Assembly (NCBI RefSeq): GCF_900107845.1
Contig: NZ_FNRM01000006.1
Coordinates: 62,001-126,000 of the forward strand
Direction: 5' to 3'
Length of the DNA stretch: 64,000 nt
Origin: Alkalimonas amylolytica
GTDB lineage: Bacteria > Pseudomonadota > Gammaproteobacteria > Enterobacterales > Alteromonadaceae
Shown: positions 1-7,941 of the stretch, piece after piece
Layout: each line of letters begins with the position of its first letter
Position numbering within the stretch: position 1 is the stretch's first letter
Translations under genes and position numbers: made by a program
The notes under the pieces: model-generated
Seen by the model: only the letters and a program-made list of their open reading frames with translations
Database searches by the model: none
Told to the model about the DNA's origin: nothing

Positions 1-414
1 AAAAAACGCTTGATTGCTGGTGCAAAGCCCGCACAACCAAAAAGCAAAGCAGACCGTACCGACTGGCTTGTGTTCCGATCCTCCTCCTGGCCCGGCAATG
101 CCAGAAATGGCAATGGCCAAATCGGCTGCAGCCGCTTTGGCAGCACCTGCCGCCATTTCCTGCACCGTTTGCAGACTAACCGCGCCGTGCTGCAGCAGGG
201 TTTGACCATCAACGGCTAATAATTGCTGTTTGGATTTGTTACTATAGGTGACAAAACTGCGATCCAGAAACGCAGAGCTACCGGCAACAGCGGTTAGGTT
301 GTAAGCTAAACCACCGCCGGTACAGGATTCCGCCGCCGTCACCATCAGCTTTTGCTCGATCAATAACTGGCCCAACGTCTGAGCCAGTTGCAAGGTGTCA
401 GTGGTGGTGCTCAT
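1..414 (-). CDS. pncC: PncC / CinA C-terminal domain amidase (partial, runs off the left edge)
   Basis: Nicotinamide-nucleotide amidohydrolase: deamidates NMN to nicotinic acid mononucleotide in the cytoplasmic pyridine nucleotide salvage cycle. Reading leftwards from the ATG at 414 gives an open frame of 138 codons without a stop. It contains the family signature TAAESCTGGG near residue 28 and SGIAGPGGGSEHKPVGTVC near residue 110, both characteristic of the CinA C-terminal domain. The full family domain is about 160-165 residues, so only the last 25 or so are missing at the window edge. It is divergent from mutS across a 32-bp gap, an arrangement common in gammaproteobacteria. There is no sign of the N-terminal molybdopterin-binding part of full-length CinA. 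Confidence 0.93.
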   Translation of the reverse strand, partial: MSTTTDTLQLAQTLGQLLIEQKLMVTAAESCTGGGLAYNLTAVAGSSAFLDRSFVTYSNKSKQQLLAVDGQTLLQHGAVSLQTVQEMAAGAAKAAAADLAIAISGIAGPGGGSEHKPVGTVCFAFWLCGLCTSNQAFF

Positions 415-446
415 AGCAATCCAGATGCAAGGAATTTGACACCATT

Positions 447-3023
447 ATGCCGTCCACCACCGCCCTGGGGCAAGCTGCCAGTACCCATACCCCGATGATG
501 CAACAATATCTGGGGTTAAAAGCCCAGCACCCGGATATTCTGCTGTTTTACCGCATGGGTGATTTTTACGAGCTATTTTATGACGATGCCAAAAAAGCTG
601 CCCGGTTGTTGGATATTTCGCTGACCAAACGCGGCCAAAGTGGCGGCCAGCCTATTCCGATGGCTGGTGTGCCTTATCATGCGGTCGAATCCTACCTGGC
701 TCGTTTGGTTCAGCTAGGTGAATCGGTAGCCATTTGTGAACAAATCGGTGATCCAGCCACCAGCAAAGGCCCGGTTGAACGCCAGGTGGTAAGGATTGTC
801 ACCCCGGGTACAGTGACCGATGAGGCTTTGCTGCAAGAGCGGCGCGATACCCTATTGTGCAGTCTGGTGCAGCATAAAGACCATTTTGGTCTGGCCTGGC
901 TCGATCTTAGCAGTGGCCGCTTTTTACTGCAGCAATTAAGCCATGAAAGTGATGTACAGGCTTTATTGCAACGATTGCAACCGGCTGAGCTGCTGTACAG
1001 CGAAGCGTTATCCTCCCAACACTTATTACCAACGCGCTGCAGCTGCCGGCGCCGCCCGGTGTGGGAGTTTGAAGCGGAAACCGCCCGGCGCTTATTGTGC
1101 CAGCAGTTTGGTACCAATGACTTATTGAGTTTTGGGGTGGAGGATGCGCCTGTTGGTTTGATGGCTGCCGGTTGCCTGATGCAATACGTCAAAGATACTC
1201 AGCGCAGCCAGTTGCCACATATCCGTGCCATCGCCAAAGAGCAAAGCGATGACTACATCGTGCTGGATGCGGCCACCAGGCGCAACCTGGAACTAACGCA
1301 AAATCTGGCTGGTGGCCGCGAACATACCCTGCTGGATGTATTGGATCAAACCCAGACCGCCATGGGTTCCCGTTTATTGCAGCGTTGGATCCATGCGCCA
1401 CTGCGCCAACAACAGCGCATAGAACAGCGCTTGCAGGCGGTCACTGAGCTGGCAGATGGCTATCCCGAGCTACAGCCGCAACTCAAGCAAATAGGGGATA
1501 TCGAGCGAGTCATCGCCCGCATTGCCTTACGTTCAGCCCGGCCTCGCGATTTTGCCCGGCTTCGGCAGGCGCTGCAGCAACTGCCGGAGTTGCGGCCTTT
1601 GGCCAGCAGCTGGCAAAGCCCTTTGCTCAGTGAGCTGGCCAACCACGCCCAACCGCTGCCAGAGTTGTGCGCTTTACTGCAGCGTGCCATTATTGACCAG
1701 CCACCAGTATTGATCCGGGATGGCGGCGTGATAGCACCGGGTTATCATGAGGAACTCGATCACTGGCGGGCGCTGGCGACCGGTGCCACCGATTACCTGC
1801 AACAACTTGAAAGCCGCGAAAAAGAGCGTACCGGCATCAGCTCGCTCAAGGTTGGTTTTAACCGGGTGCATGGCTACTATATTGAAATTGGCCGCGGCTC
1901 GGATCACAAAGTGCCGGCAGACTACATTCGCCGTCAGACTCTGAAAAACAACGAGCGTTTTATTATTCCGGAGCTGAAAGAATACGAAGACAAAGTACTG
2001 GGCAGCCAAAGCAAAGCCCTGGCACTGGAGAAGCAGCTTTACGAGGCCCTGTTTGACCAGGTACTGCCGCAACTGGCACAGCTGCAGCAACTGGCGACTA
2101 GCCTGGCGCAACTGGATGTGCTGAGCACCTTTGCTGAACGGGCCGATGTACTGGATTACCAAAAACCCGAGTTGCAGCCCGCCACCGGTATCCAGATTGA
2201 GCAAGGGCGCCATCCGGTGGTCGAGCAGGTGATGCGGGAACCTTTTATTGCCAATCCACTGCAGCTCTCCCCCAAACGACGTATGCTGCTGATTACCGGG
2301 CCCAATATGGGCGGTAAATCGACCTATATGCGTCAGACTGCCCTGATTGTGCTGATGGCCGCCATTGGCAGTTATGTGCCCGCTGAACGGGCAGTGATAG
2401 GACCGATTGATCGTATTTTTACCCGGGTTGGCGCATCGGATGATCTTGCCTCCGGCCGCTCCACCTTTATGGTGGAGATGACCGAAACCGCCACCATCTT
2501 GCATCACGCCACCCCCAACAGCCTGGTGCTGATGGATGAAGTAGGTCGTGGTACCAGTACCTACGATGGTTTGTCGCTGGCCTGGGCCTGCGCTGACTAC
2601 CTGGCGCAGCAACTAAAAGCCATGACCTTGTTCGCCACTCACTACTTTGAACTGACCCAACTGGCCGATGAGCTGGAAGGCCTGGCCAATGTGCATTTCG
2701 ATGCAGTCGAGCACGGCGATACCATCGCCTTTATGCACCATGTGCAAGAAGGAGCTGCCAGTAAAAGCTTTGGCTTGCAGGTGGCACAACTGGCTGGTGT
2801 ACCCAAAATCGTGATCCAGCAGGCACGGCGTAAGCTGCTGCAACTGGAGCAGGCCGAACCAGCTCAAACCAACCACAGCCCGCAAGCTGCATCGGCACAA
2901 CTGGATCTGCTAACCCCGGAGCATCCGGTGCTGCAACAACTGCGCAGCCTGAACCCGGATGATCTCAGCGCCCGTCAGGCGCTGGAGTTGCTGTATCAAC
3001 TGCAAGCACAACTAAGAGACTAA
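447..3023 (+). CDS. mutS: DNA mismatch repair protein MutS
   Basis: Recognises base mismatches and small loops and starts methyl-directed repair with MutL. The 858-residue product is the normal length for MutS. The mismatch-reading Phe-X-Glu motif is at F40-Y-E42 in the mismatch-binding domain. The ATPase Walker [10 protein letters not shown] is at residues 618-626, with downstream [15 protein letters not shown] (Walker B and signature) and ATHYFELT. The C-terminal end has the expected helical dimerisation tail after residue 800. The start ATG at 447 has an AAGGAA about a dozen bases upstream and gives an N-terminus aligned with E. coli MutS. It is a conserved marker of the left end of the variable mutS-rpoS interval. 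Confidence 0.98.
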   Translation: MPSTTALGQAASTHTPMMQQYLGLKAQHPDILLFYRMGDFYELFYDDAKKAARLLDISLTKRGQSGGQPIPMAGVPYHAVESYLARLVQLGESVAICEQIGDPATSKGPVERQVVRIVTPGTVTDEALLQERRDTLLCSLVQHKDHFGLAWLDLSSGRFLLQQLSHESDVQALLQRLQPAELLYSEALSSQHLLPTRCSCRRRPVWEFEAETARRLLCQQFGTNDLLSFGVEDAPVGLMAAGCLMQYVKDTQRSQLPHIRAIAKEQSDDYIVLDAATRRNLELTQNLAGGREHTLLDVLDQTQTAMGSRLLQRWIHAPLRQQQRIEQRLQAVTELADGYPELQPQLKQIGDIERVIARIALRSARPRDFARLRQALQQLPELRPLASSWQSPLLSELANHAQPLPELCALLQRAIIDQPPVLIRDGGVIAPGYHEELDHWRALATGATDYLQQLESREKERTGISSLKVGFNRVHGYYIEIGRGSDHKVPADYIRRQTLKNNERFIIPELKEYEDKVLGSQSKALALEKQLYEALFDQVLPQLAQLQQLATSLAQLDVLSTFAERADVLDYQKPELQPATGIQIEQGRHPVVEQVMREPFIANPLQLSPKRRMLLITGPNMGGKSTYMRQTALIVLMAAIGSYVPAERAVIGPIDRIFTRVGASDDLASGRSTFMVEMTETATILHHATPNSLVLMDEVGRGTSTYDGLSLAWACADYLAQQLKAMTLFATHYFELTQLADELEGLANVHFDAVEHGDTIAFMHHVQEGAASKSFGLQVAQLAGVPKIVIQQARRKLLQLEQAEPAQTNHSPQAASAQLDLLTPEHPVLQQLRSLNPDDLSARQALELLYQLQAQLRD

Positions 3024-3050
3024 GCAGTTCTATTAAACCTTTCAAAACAG

Positions 3051-3088
3051 TGAAGATGTTGCAAAGGCCACACCTTGTAACATCTTCA
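3051..3088. terminator. Stem-loop downstream of mutS, possible terminator
   Basis: The arms TGAAGATGTTGCAAAGG (3051-3067) and CCTTGTAACATCTTCA (3073-3088) pair along almost their whole length with a loop of about 5 bases. It lies 28 bp after the mutS stop. The T-run after it is poor (ATTTGC), so termination efficiency is uncertain; it could also simply protect the mutS transcript 3' end. Confidence 0.45.
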
Positions 3089-3154
3089 ATTTGCTCAACC
3101 CTTCTCCGTTTGTCATGCTGTTTTCTTCTACAGATATCAGTACGGGAAAGTATT

Positions 3155-3604
3155 ATGTTGCGCCTTTTTATCATAACGGCCATGCTGCTGAGTGCTCAGG
3201 TATTGGCTCATGCAGAACAAGATGATCTCACCACAACCATTCTTAATCTGGACAAAAAGCTGTTTGATGCTTTTAATCAACGTGAGCTAGAAGTCTTTAA
3301 AGCCCTACTCAGCGAAGATTTGGAGTTTTATCATGACAAAAGTGGTCTGACGAATTATCAGCAAAATCTGAAGTCAACTGAGAGTATGTTTAATAGTGGT
3401 ACGGATCTGAGACGGGAATTACTACCTGAGCACACCGAGGTTTACCCAATCCCAAACTACGGCGCCATTCAGACTGGCCGCCACAAATTCTGCCACACCG
3501 GACACGATGGAGCCCCAGACTGCGGAGTGTTTAAGTTTTTGCATATCTGGCAACTGCAAGAGACGCAATGGCAAATTACCCGGATAATGAGTTATGACCA
3601 TTAA
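3155..3604 (+). CDS. Exported NTF2-like (DUF4440-type) protein
   Basis: A 149-residue protein with a signal peptide (about residues 1-20, MLRLFIITAMLLSAQVLAHA) and one small mixed domain beginning LDKKLFDAFNQRELEVFKALLSEDLEFYHD, typical of the SnoaL/NTF2-like DUF4440 family. Members of this fold bind small ligands or act as accessory subunits; no specific activity can be assigned. The open frame extends upstream to 3050 but the ATG at 3155, preceded by GGGAAAG, gives the export signal and is preferred. It stands alone downstream of mutS, outside the AT-rich block that follows. The C-terminal part contains two cysteines (FCHTGHDGAPDCG) that could form a disulfide in the periplasm. Confidence 0.75.
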   Translation: MLRLFIITAMLLSAQVLAHAEQDDLTTTILNLDKKLFDAFNQRELEVFKALLSEDLEFYHDKSGLTNYQQNLKSTESMFNSGTDLRRELLPEHTEVYPIPNYGAIQTGRHKFCHTGHDGAPDCGVFKFLHIWQLQETQWQITRIMSYDH

Positions 3605-3812
3605 GCCGCCACAGCTGAAATAGTCAAACGAGTTATGCAACGCTATTATGTAGCTGTTGCACAATGGCTGTTCACTTAAAACCAGAAATGATGTTCACTT
3701 TTGGGCTGAATAAATAGTACTGACAAGGTTATCGCAGTATTAATTGCCTGACATTAAAAATGTTCATCACGTCGTATGTACCCATATCCTGCACGACCCT
3801 CTGGCGAAGTAT

Positions 3813-3845
3813 TTGACAATAGCATGAACTCTAGTGTTATATACT
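3813..3845 (+). promoter_or_regulatory. Sigma70-like promoter for the kinase/GNAT/ASCH module
   Basis: A perfect -35 TTGACA (3813-3818) is followed by TTATATACT (3837-3845), which offers a -10 with 18-19 bp spacing (TTATAT or TATATA). It is 28 bp before the ATG at 3874 and points into the three-gene + strand module. Confidence 0.6.
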
Positions 3846-3873
3846 TGCTGAATTAGTATATGGAAATACAGTT

Positions 3874-4404
3874 ATGAAAAGGGAAGTAATATTTATTGGT
3901 GGCATTCATGGGGCAGGAAAATCAACACTGTGTAGCAAATTGGTTTCTAACTTGCAAATCCCTCACTACTCAGCTAGTCAGTTGATAAAAAATGCTAATG
4001 AGGGACTCTTTAAGAAAGATAAGACTGTAACTGATGTATCAAAAAACCAAGACGTTTTGCTTTCCGCTATAGATGAGTTCGTAAGTGAGCCTTGTTTTCT
4101 GTTAGATGGTCACTTTGCATTGTTTGATTCGGACCACAACGTGCAATTAGTACCAGCCGCAACTTTTGCATCTATGGGACTTACAGCCATTTGTGTTGTC
4201 ACTTGTGATGTCAACGTAGTACTTGAAAGAATTGCCACTAGAGATGGGATACGGCATGACAAATCTGCTTATGAAACCTTGAACCACAGCGAGATTGCAC
4301 ATGCAAAAGTTATAGCTGAACGGCTAAATATCCCTCTTTTTCTGCAAAATACCAATAACGACGTGAGAGAACTGACAAAATTTATCAGTGAACATCTGGA
4401 GTAA
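3874..4404 (+). CDS. P-loop kinase-like ATP-binding protein (AAA_33 type)
   Basis: A 176-residue protein with Walker A GGIHGAGKST at residues 9-18 and a kinase-like fold (CFLLDGHFALF as the strand carrying an acidic residue; later VLERIATRDGIRHD, which resembles the LID region of adenylate/nucleoside kinases). This places it in the small P-loop nucleoside/nucleotide kinase group. The substrate is unknown; a polynucleotide-end or nucleotide kinase role is possible given the two RNA-binding-type partners downstream. It is the first gene of a three-gene unit, 3 bp upstream of the GNAT gene, and follows a good promoter. The block is AT-rich compared with mutS and rpoS, suggesting horizontal origin. 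Confidence 0.75.
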   Translation: MKREVIFIGGIHGAGKSTLCSKLVSNLQIPHYSASQLIKNANEGLFKKDKTVTDVSKNQDVLLSAIDEFVSEPCFLLDGHFALFDSDHNVQLVPAATFASMGLTAICVVTCDVNVVLERIATRDGIRHDKSAYETLNHSEIAHAKVIAERLNIPLFLQNTNNDVRELTKFISEHLE

Positions 4405-4407
4405 GCC

Positions 4408-5463
4408 ATGGAAAGCCTTCACTATTTGCCTTTCAGAGAAATTAATCTACAAGACTCTTTTTTTGATACATTAAGAGCTGATTATGCCGAGTTTCCTACT
4501 TGGTTTTCACGAAAATCAGAGCAAAATGAATTTGCCTACGTGCTAGTAAATGGACCTGCTGTCGATGGATTCATGTACTTGAAAAACGAGCTTGGTCCAA
4601 TAACGGATGTATCTCCTAACTTATCTCCAGGCAGATATTTGAAAGTTGGTACTTTTAAGTTCAATTCGCAAGGAACGCGCCGTGGAGAAAAATTCATTAA
4701 AAAGATTTTTGATCATGCATTGTCACAAAACGTTGACAGCATTTATGTGACAGTATTTGATAAACACCACTATCTAAGAAATCTATTTGCAAAATATGGG
4801 TTTACAGTTCATGGTGTAAAAAGCACCCTAAATGGAACTGAATCGGTCATGGTTCGATCTATGCGAAACCAGCTTGGCTCAACACTTAGCAGTTACCCTT
4901 TTGTTAAACTAGGTCAATCGAGATCATACCTATTGTCTATTTACCCTCAGTTCCACTCGAGAATGCTCCCTGATTCTATTTTGAACAATGAAACTCACGA
5001 TGTCATCCAGGACGTTTCACACACAAATAGTATTCATAAAATATATATTTGTGGTATGGATCTAGTGTCGTCATTTAGACCAGGAGACAACCTCATTTTA
5101 TACCGAACTTCAGACAAACCGAGGCTCGCTCGGTTTCGTTCGGTGGCGACTTCGATTGGAGTTGTCGAGGAGTACAGAAATATCAGAGAATTCGAATCAC
5201 TACAGGCATTTTTGGCGTATTGCTCACCCTATTCTGTTTTTACAAATGACGAGCTGATGCAGATATATCATGAAAAAAGATACTGTCATGTTATCAGGTT
5301 TACTTATAATGCTGCTCTTTGTAGGCGCATCACACGAGGCCACCTTTTGGACGAAGTTGGCTTAAATGAAGGCGAATACTGGGGGGCGATGCAGCTGACG
5401 AACCAGCAGTTTAGGCATATTGCTAGTTTGGGAGGAATTAATGAAAGTCTTATTGTCGATTAA
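4408..5463 (+). CDS. GNAT acetyltransferase fused to a C-terminal PUA/EVE-like domain
   Basis: A 351-residue protein. The first 150 residues look like a GNAT acetyltransferase: YLKVGTFKFNSQGTRRGEKFIKKIFDHAL resembles the acetyl-CoA pyrophosphate-binding strand and helix, followed by VYVTVF-like strand residues and LRNLFAKYGFTVHG (the 'YxKxGF' end of the fold). The last 150 residues (from about IYICGMDLVSSFRPGDNLILYR) look like a PUA/EVE-like domain, a fold that binds modified bases or RNA. Such fusions suggest acetylation directed to a nucleic acid, but that is inference. The gene follows the kinase by 3 bp and its end overlaps the ASCH gene by 23 bp, so the three are co-translated. Confidence 0.65.
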   Translation: MESLHYLPFREINLQDSFFDTLRADYAEFPTWFSRKSEQNEFAYVLVNGPAVDGFMYLKNELGPITDVSPNLSPGRYLKVGTFKFNSQGTRRGEKFIKKIFDHALSQNVDSIYVTVFDKHHYLRNLFAKYGFTVHGVKSTLNGTESVMVRSMRNQLGSTLSSYPFVKLGQSRSYLLSIYPQFHSRMLPDSILNNETHDVIQDVSHTNSIHKIYICGMDLVSSFRPGDNLILYRTSDKPRLARFRSVATSIGVVEEYRNIREFESLQAFLAYCSPYSVFTNDELMQIYHEKRYCHVIRFTYNAALCRRITRGHLLDEVGLNEGEYWGAMQLTNQQFRHIASLGGINESLIVD

Positions 5464-5818
5464 GCCAGAGTTTGTAGACAAAATTCTTGAGGGCTCAAAA
5501 AAGTTTGAGTTCAGGAAAAATACATTTAAAAGGGATGATGTTAAAACAGTTGTTGTGTATTCAACGATGCCAGTAGGTAAAGTTGTTGGTGAGTTTGACA
5601 TCGAAGATGTCATATCTGACCATCTTGAACTTCTGTGGCATCGAACAGAGAAGGCCGCAGGTATTACAAAGCAGTTTTTTGATGAGTATTACTCTGGAAG
5701 AGAAAGAGGCACAGCAATTAAAGTAGGAAACGTGGTTAAATATGAGCGTCCCTTGTGTTTAAGTGAGCTTGGCGAGAACATCACGGCTCCGCAATCATAT
5801 AGATATCTACCGGCCTAA
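5441..5818 (+). CDS. ASCH domain protein
   Basis: A 125-residue protein with the ASCH signature at the N-terminus (VLLSIKPEFVDKILEGSKKFEFRK) and the later VVVYSTMPVGKVVGEFDIEDV strand pair. ASCH is a PUA-related barrel that binds RNA or modified bases and in some members has hydrolase activity. I start it at the ATG at 5441, which has GGAGG five bases upstream; an in-frame ATG at 5420 has no such site. It overlaps the end of the GNAT-PUA gene by 23 bp. Two PUA-superfamily domains in adjacent genes point to a common nucleic-acid target. Confidence 0.8.
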   Translation: MKVLLSIKPEFVDKILEGSKKFEFRKNTFKRDDVKTVVVYSTMPVGKVVGEFDIEDVISDHLELLWHRTEKAAGITKQFFDEYYSGRERGTAIKVGNVVKYERPLCLSELGENITAPQSYRYLPA

Positions 5819-5872
5819 TCCATGAAAAAGAGAGCTAGTGTCCTCCTTATTTATATATAACAACGCTCCCCT

Positions 5873-5906
5873 AGAGCATGAGTTTAATATATTAAACTCA
5901 TGCTCT
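5873..5906. repeat. Perfect 34-bp palindrome between convergent genes
   Basis: The left half (5873-5889, starting AGAGCATGAG) is the exact reverse complement of the right half (5890-5906, ending CTCATGCTCT), with no spacer and no mismatch. It sits in the 170-bp gap between the ASCH gene and the helicase gene, which converge. A bidirectional terminator is the simplest reading, but the stem is AT-rich, lacks a natural loop and lacks strong flanking T-runs, so a protein-binding or structural site is an alternative. Confidence 0.85.
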
Positions 5907-5988
5907 TTCAGGTGTATTCACAACAGATTTTTCAAACCGGATTGTATTCTGTCGGTCTTAACGAAGTCACCATTTGTTTCACCTAATA

Positions 5989-7941
5989 CTATTCTTGTAG
6001 GGCAGATAGTGTATGGATTGAGTCACTTTCAAACAGATTAAGTTGACGTAATACCGGCTCTGCGCGAGAAGGGTTCTCAGTAAATAGAATCACTGCCAAG
6101 TCCTTCAAGGCTCGGGTGCAACTTACGTAGAAAAGACGACGCGTTCTATCGATTGTTGTTTCTAATCCTGCCTTCAGGTTTTCGATGTCTCTATCTGAAG
6201 GCTCCTTCAAGCGTAAATATTTTTCATAAGAAAACTGGGAGTGTGTGCTCTCAGCGTCATCCAAGACTACTAATACTCTTTCAAACTCAGCACCTTTGAT
6301 ACCTTGCTGCGTCCAGAAAGGTGACCTCTCCATAATATAGTTCTGGTACGCCAACAACTGGTTCGCTGGACAGGACAAAAATGCTTGCATTGCCATGAAT
6401 TCCTTTTCGGATTCATCTTCTTCCTGTTCATCTTCGTCATTTTCATCCTGTACAGGAGTTTCTTGCACCTCAATAACGGCACTAGGATCTAAGTAAGATG
6501 TCAACCTAGGGTCAAGCAACAGTAACTCTGTGTTGTAAACCAATCTTAAAAGATCGCCAATAGTTGTATTTGATTCACCGAAAACTCCTGCCGTAATCGA
6601 TGCGACGAGCTTTCCAAGGGATTTCAAACGATCTGATATTTTCGCGGCAGCAACAGCCGCATCTTCAAGCTGAGGTGAATAAGTTCGTAATAACCGCATA
6701 ACTTCAAGTTGATGACCACTATGATTTGCTATTGCGATTGGAACCAGAAACTTCATAAATGGTGATAGGGGCCATGCGGTGCCATCTAAAAATCCATCTT
6801 TAAATGCTGAAGGTGCTTTTGAATTTAGAGCTGAGTAAAGTTCCCCAAACCCCAGCCGTTTAGCTGCCATTTGGTGGACAATAACTAATAGTTTTACCCG
6901 ATTTTGGTCATCACTGCCGGGGCACCACAAATCATCACCTGTGTTAGTAGCCATCCATTGTCTTACAAGGCTAAGGTTCACATCTCGAGAGTTGTCAGCT
7001 GGCAAGATAAAAAGATGAGCTGAACCTTCAGGCGTGGACGTGATAATACCTTCCTTATTTAATCGTTTGCCTGGGACCTGAACAAGATCATCGCCATCTC
7101 GGCGGATTGCATTGGCGAGACTCAAGACCTTCAATGAACACCTGTAATTCTCTGGCTTCGGAATATCCACCCAATCTGACTCAGGCTCAACTAGGCCAGA
7201 CCCTGTGACGTATATCCTTTGCATTGGATCACCAAAAAAACCAAGACAAAATGGTGCTCCTGAATCCCGCTGGGCGAGCTTCAAAGCATCTACAACCTCA
7301 GCAGTTGTATCTTGGCTTTCATCGACAAAGACAAAAGGAAATTGTCTAGCGAGGAGTGTTTGAAATAATGGACGTTCACAAATCAAATAGGTTCCAAGCT
7401 TTAAAATATCATCGTGCCCAAGAATACCTTTTCCATATTTGCTGCCAGTACCATATCGAAAAGTTTTGACATCGGATATTCGCTCTAACTGCCGACGTAG
7501 TCGGACAATATCCCGCGCATCTTTGTCCTTTGTGCGTTGTTGGACCCTTGGTCCATAACTTGCCTGCTTTTCTTCGATCCCTCTAATTTTTTCAGTTATT
7601 CTGGCCGATACCCAATCACGGATGTCTTTTTGAAAAGGTTTTGCTAGCAACCACATAAAGCTGTGTATTGTAGAAACGTGAACTAGTGGATCACTACCAA
7701 CATCACGCCATATCTCACCAGCTGCAATGTCAGTATATGTAATACAAGCAACTCGTTGACGTGTTCTTCTAAGATTGTCGCCGTGTATTTGAATTACTGC
7801 TGATAAGCCTTTAATTAAAGAGGTAGTTTTCCCCGACCCCGCACCCGCCTTCATAATGAAGCTTTTGGGTGGCTTCGATGCAATACAGTGTCGTAATTCA
7901 ATATCTGCCTGAGTATCAGGCTTGTTAGCCCGACTACTCAT
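5989..7941 (-). CDS. UvrD/Rep-family superfamily 1A helicase, GajB-like
   Basis: A 650-residue SF1A helicase with every expected motif: Walker A AGAGSGKT (32-39), Ia VACITYTDIAAGEI, Walker B FVDESQD (D207-D211), motif III FFGDPMQRIY, a late KGAEFERVLVVLDDAE (motif V) and RRLFYVSCTRALKDLAVI (motif VI). It is predicted to translocate 3'-5' on single-stranded DNA. Its gene overlaps the end of the OLD-family nuclease gene by 8 bp, so the two form one operon. OLD nucleases next to UvrD-like helicases are class 2 OLD / Gabija systems, where GajB senses or activates on DNA ends. It is longer than the roughly 500-residue GajB first described, with an acidic insertion (DENDEDEQEEDESEKE) before motif V. 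Confidence 0.85.
   Translation of the reverse strand: MSSRANKPDTQADIELRHCIASKPPKSFIMKAGAGSGKTTSLIKGLSAVIQIHGDNLRRTRQRVACITYTDIAAGEIWRDVGSDPLVHVSTIHSFMWLLAKPFQKDIRDWVSARITEKIRGIEEKQASYGPRVQQRTKDKDARDIVRLRRQLERISDVKTFRYGTGSKYGKGILGHDDILKLGTYLICERPLFQTLLARQFPFVFVDESQDTTAEVVDALKLAQRDSGAPFCLGFFGDPMQRIYVTGSGLVEPESDWVDIPKPENYRCSLKVLSLANAIRRDGDDLVQVPGKRLNKEGIITSTPEGSAHLFILPADNSRDVNLSLVRQWMATNTGDDLWCPGSDDQNRVKLLVIVHQMAAKRLGFGELYSALNSKAPSAFKDGFLDGTAWPLSPFMKFLVPIAIANHSGHQLEVMRLLRTYSPQLEDAAVAAAKISDRLKSLGKLVASITAGVFGESNTTIGDLLRLVYNTELLLLDPRLTSYLDPSAVIEVQETPVQDENDEDEQEEDESEKEFMAMQAFLSCPANQLLAYQNYIMERSPFWTQQGIKGAEFERVLVVLDDAESTHSQFSYEKYLRLKEPSDRDIENLKAGLETTIDRTRRLFYVSCTRALKDLAVILFTENPSRAEPVLRQLNLFESDSIHTLSALQE

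Noticed and set aside
1674-2612. 312-codon open frame on the - strand inside mutS
   Set aside because: It is antisense to mutS and contains no known domain; its openness follows from mutS codon use.
3874-4404. Zeta-toxin assignment for the small P-loop kinase
   Set aside because: The P-loop is present but I do not see the UDP-GlcNAc-kinase residues or a typical epsilon antitoxin next to it; a generic nucleotide-kinase call is safer.
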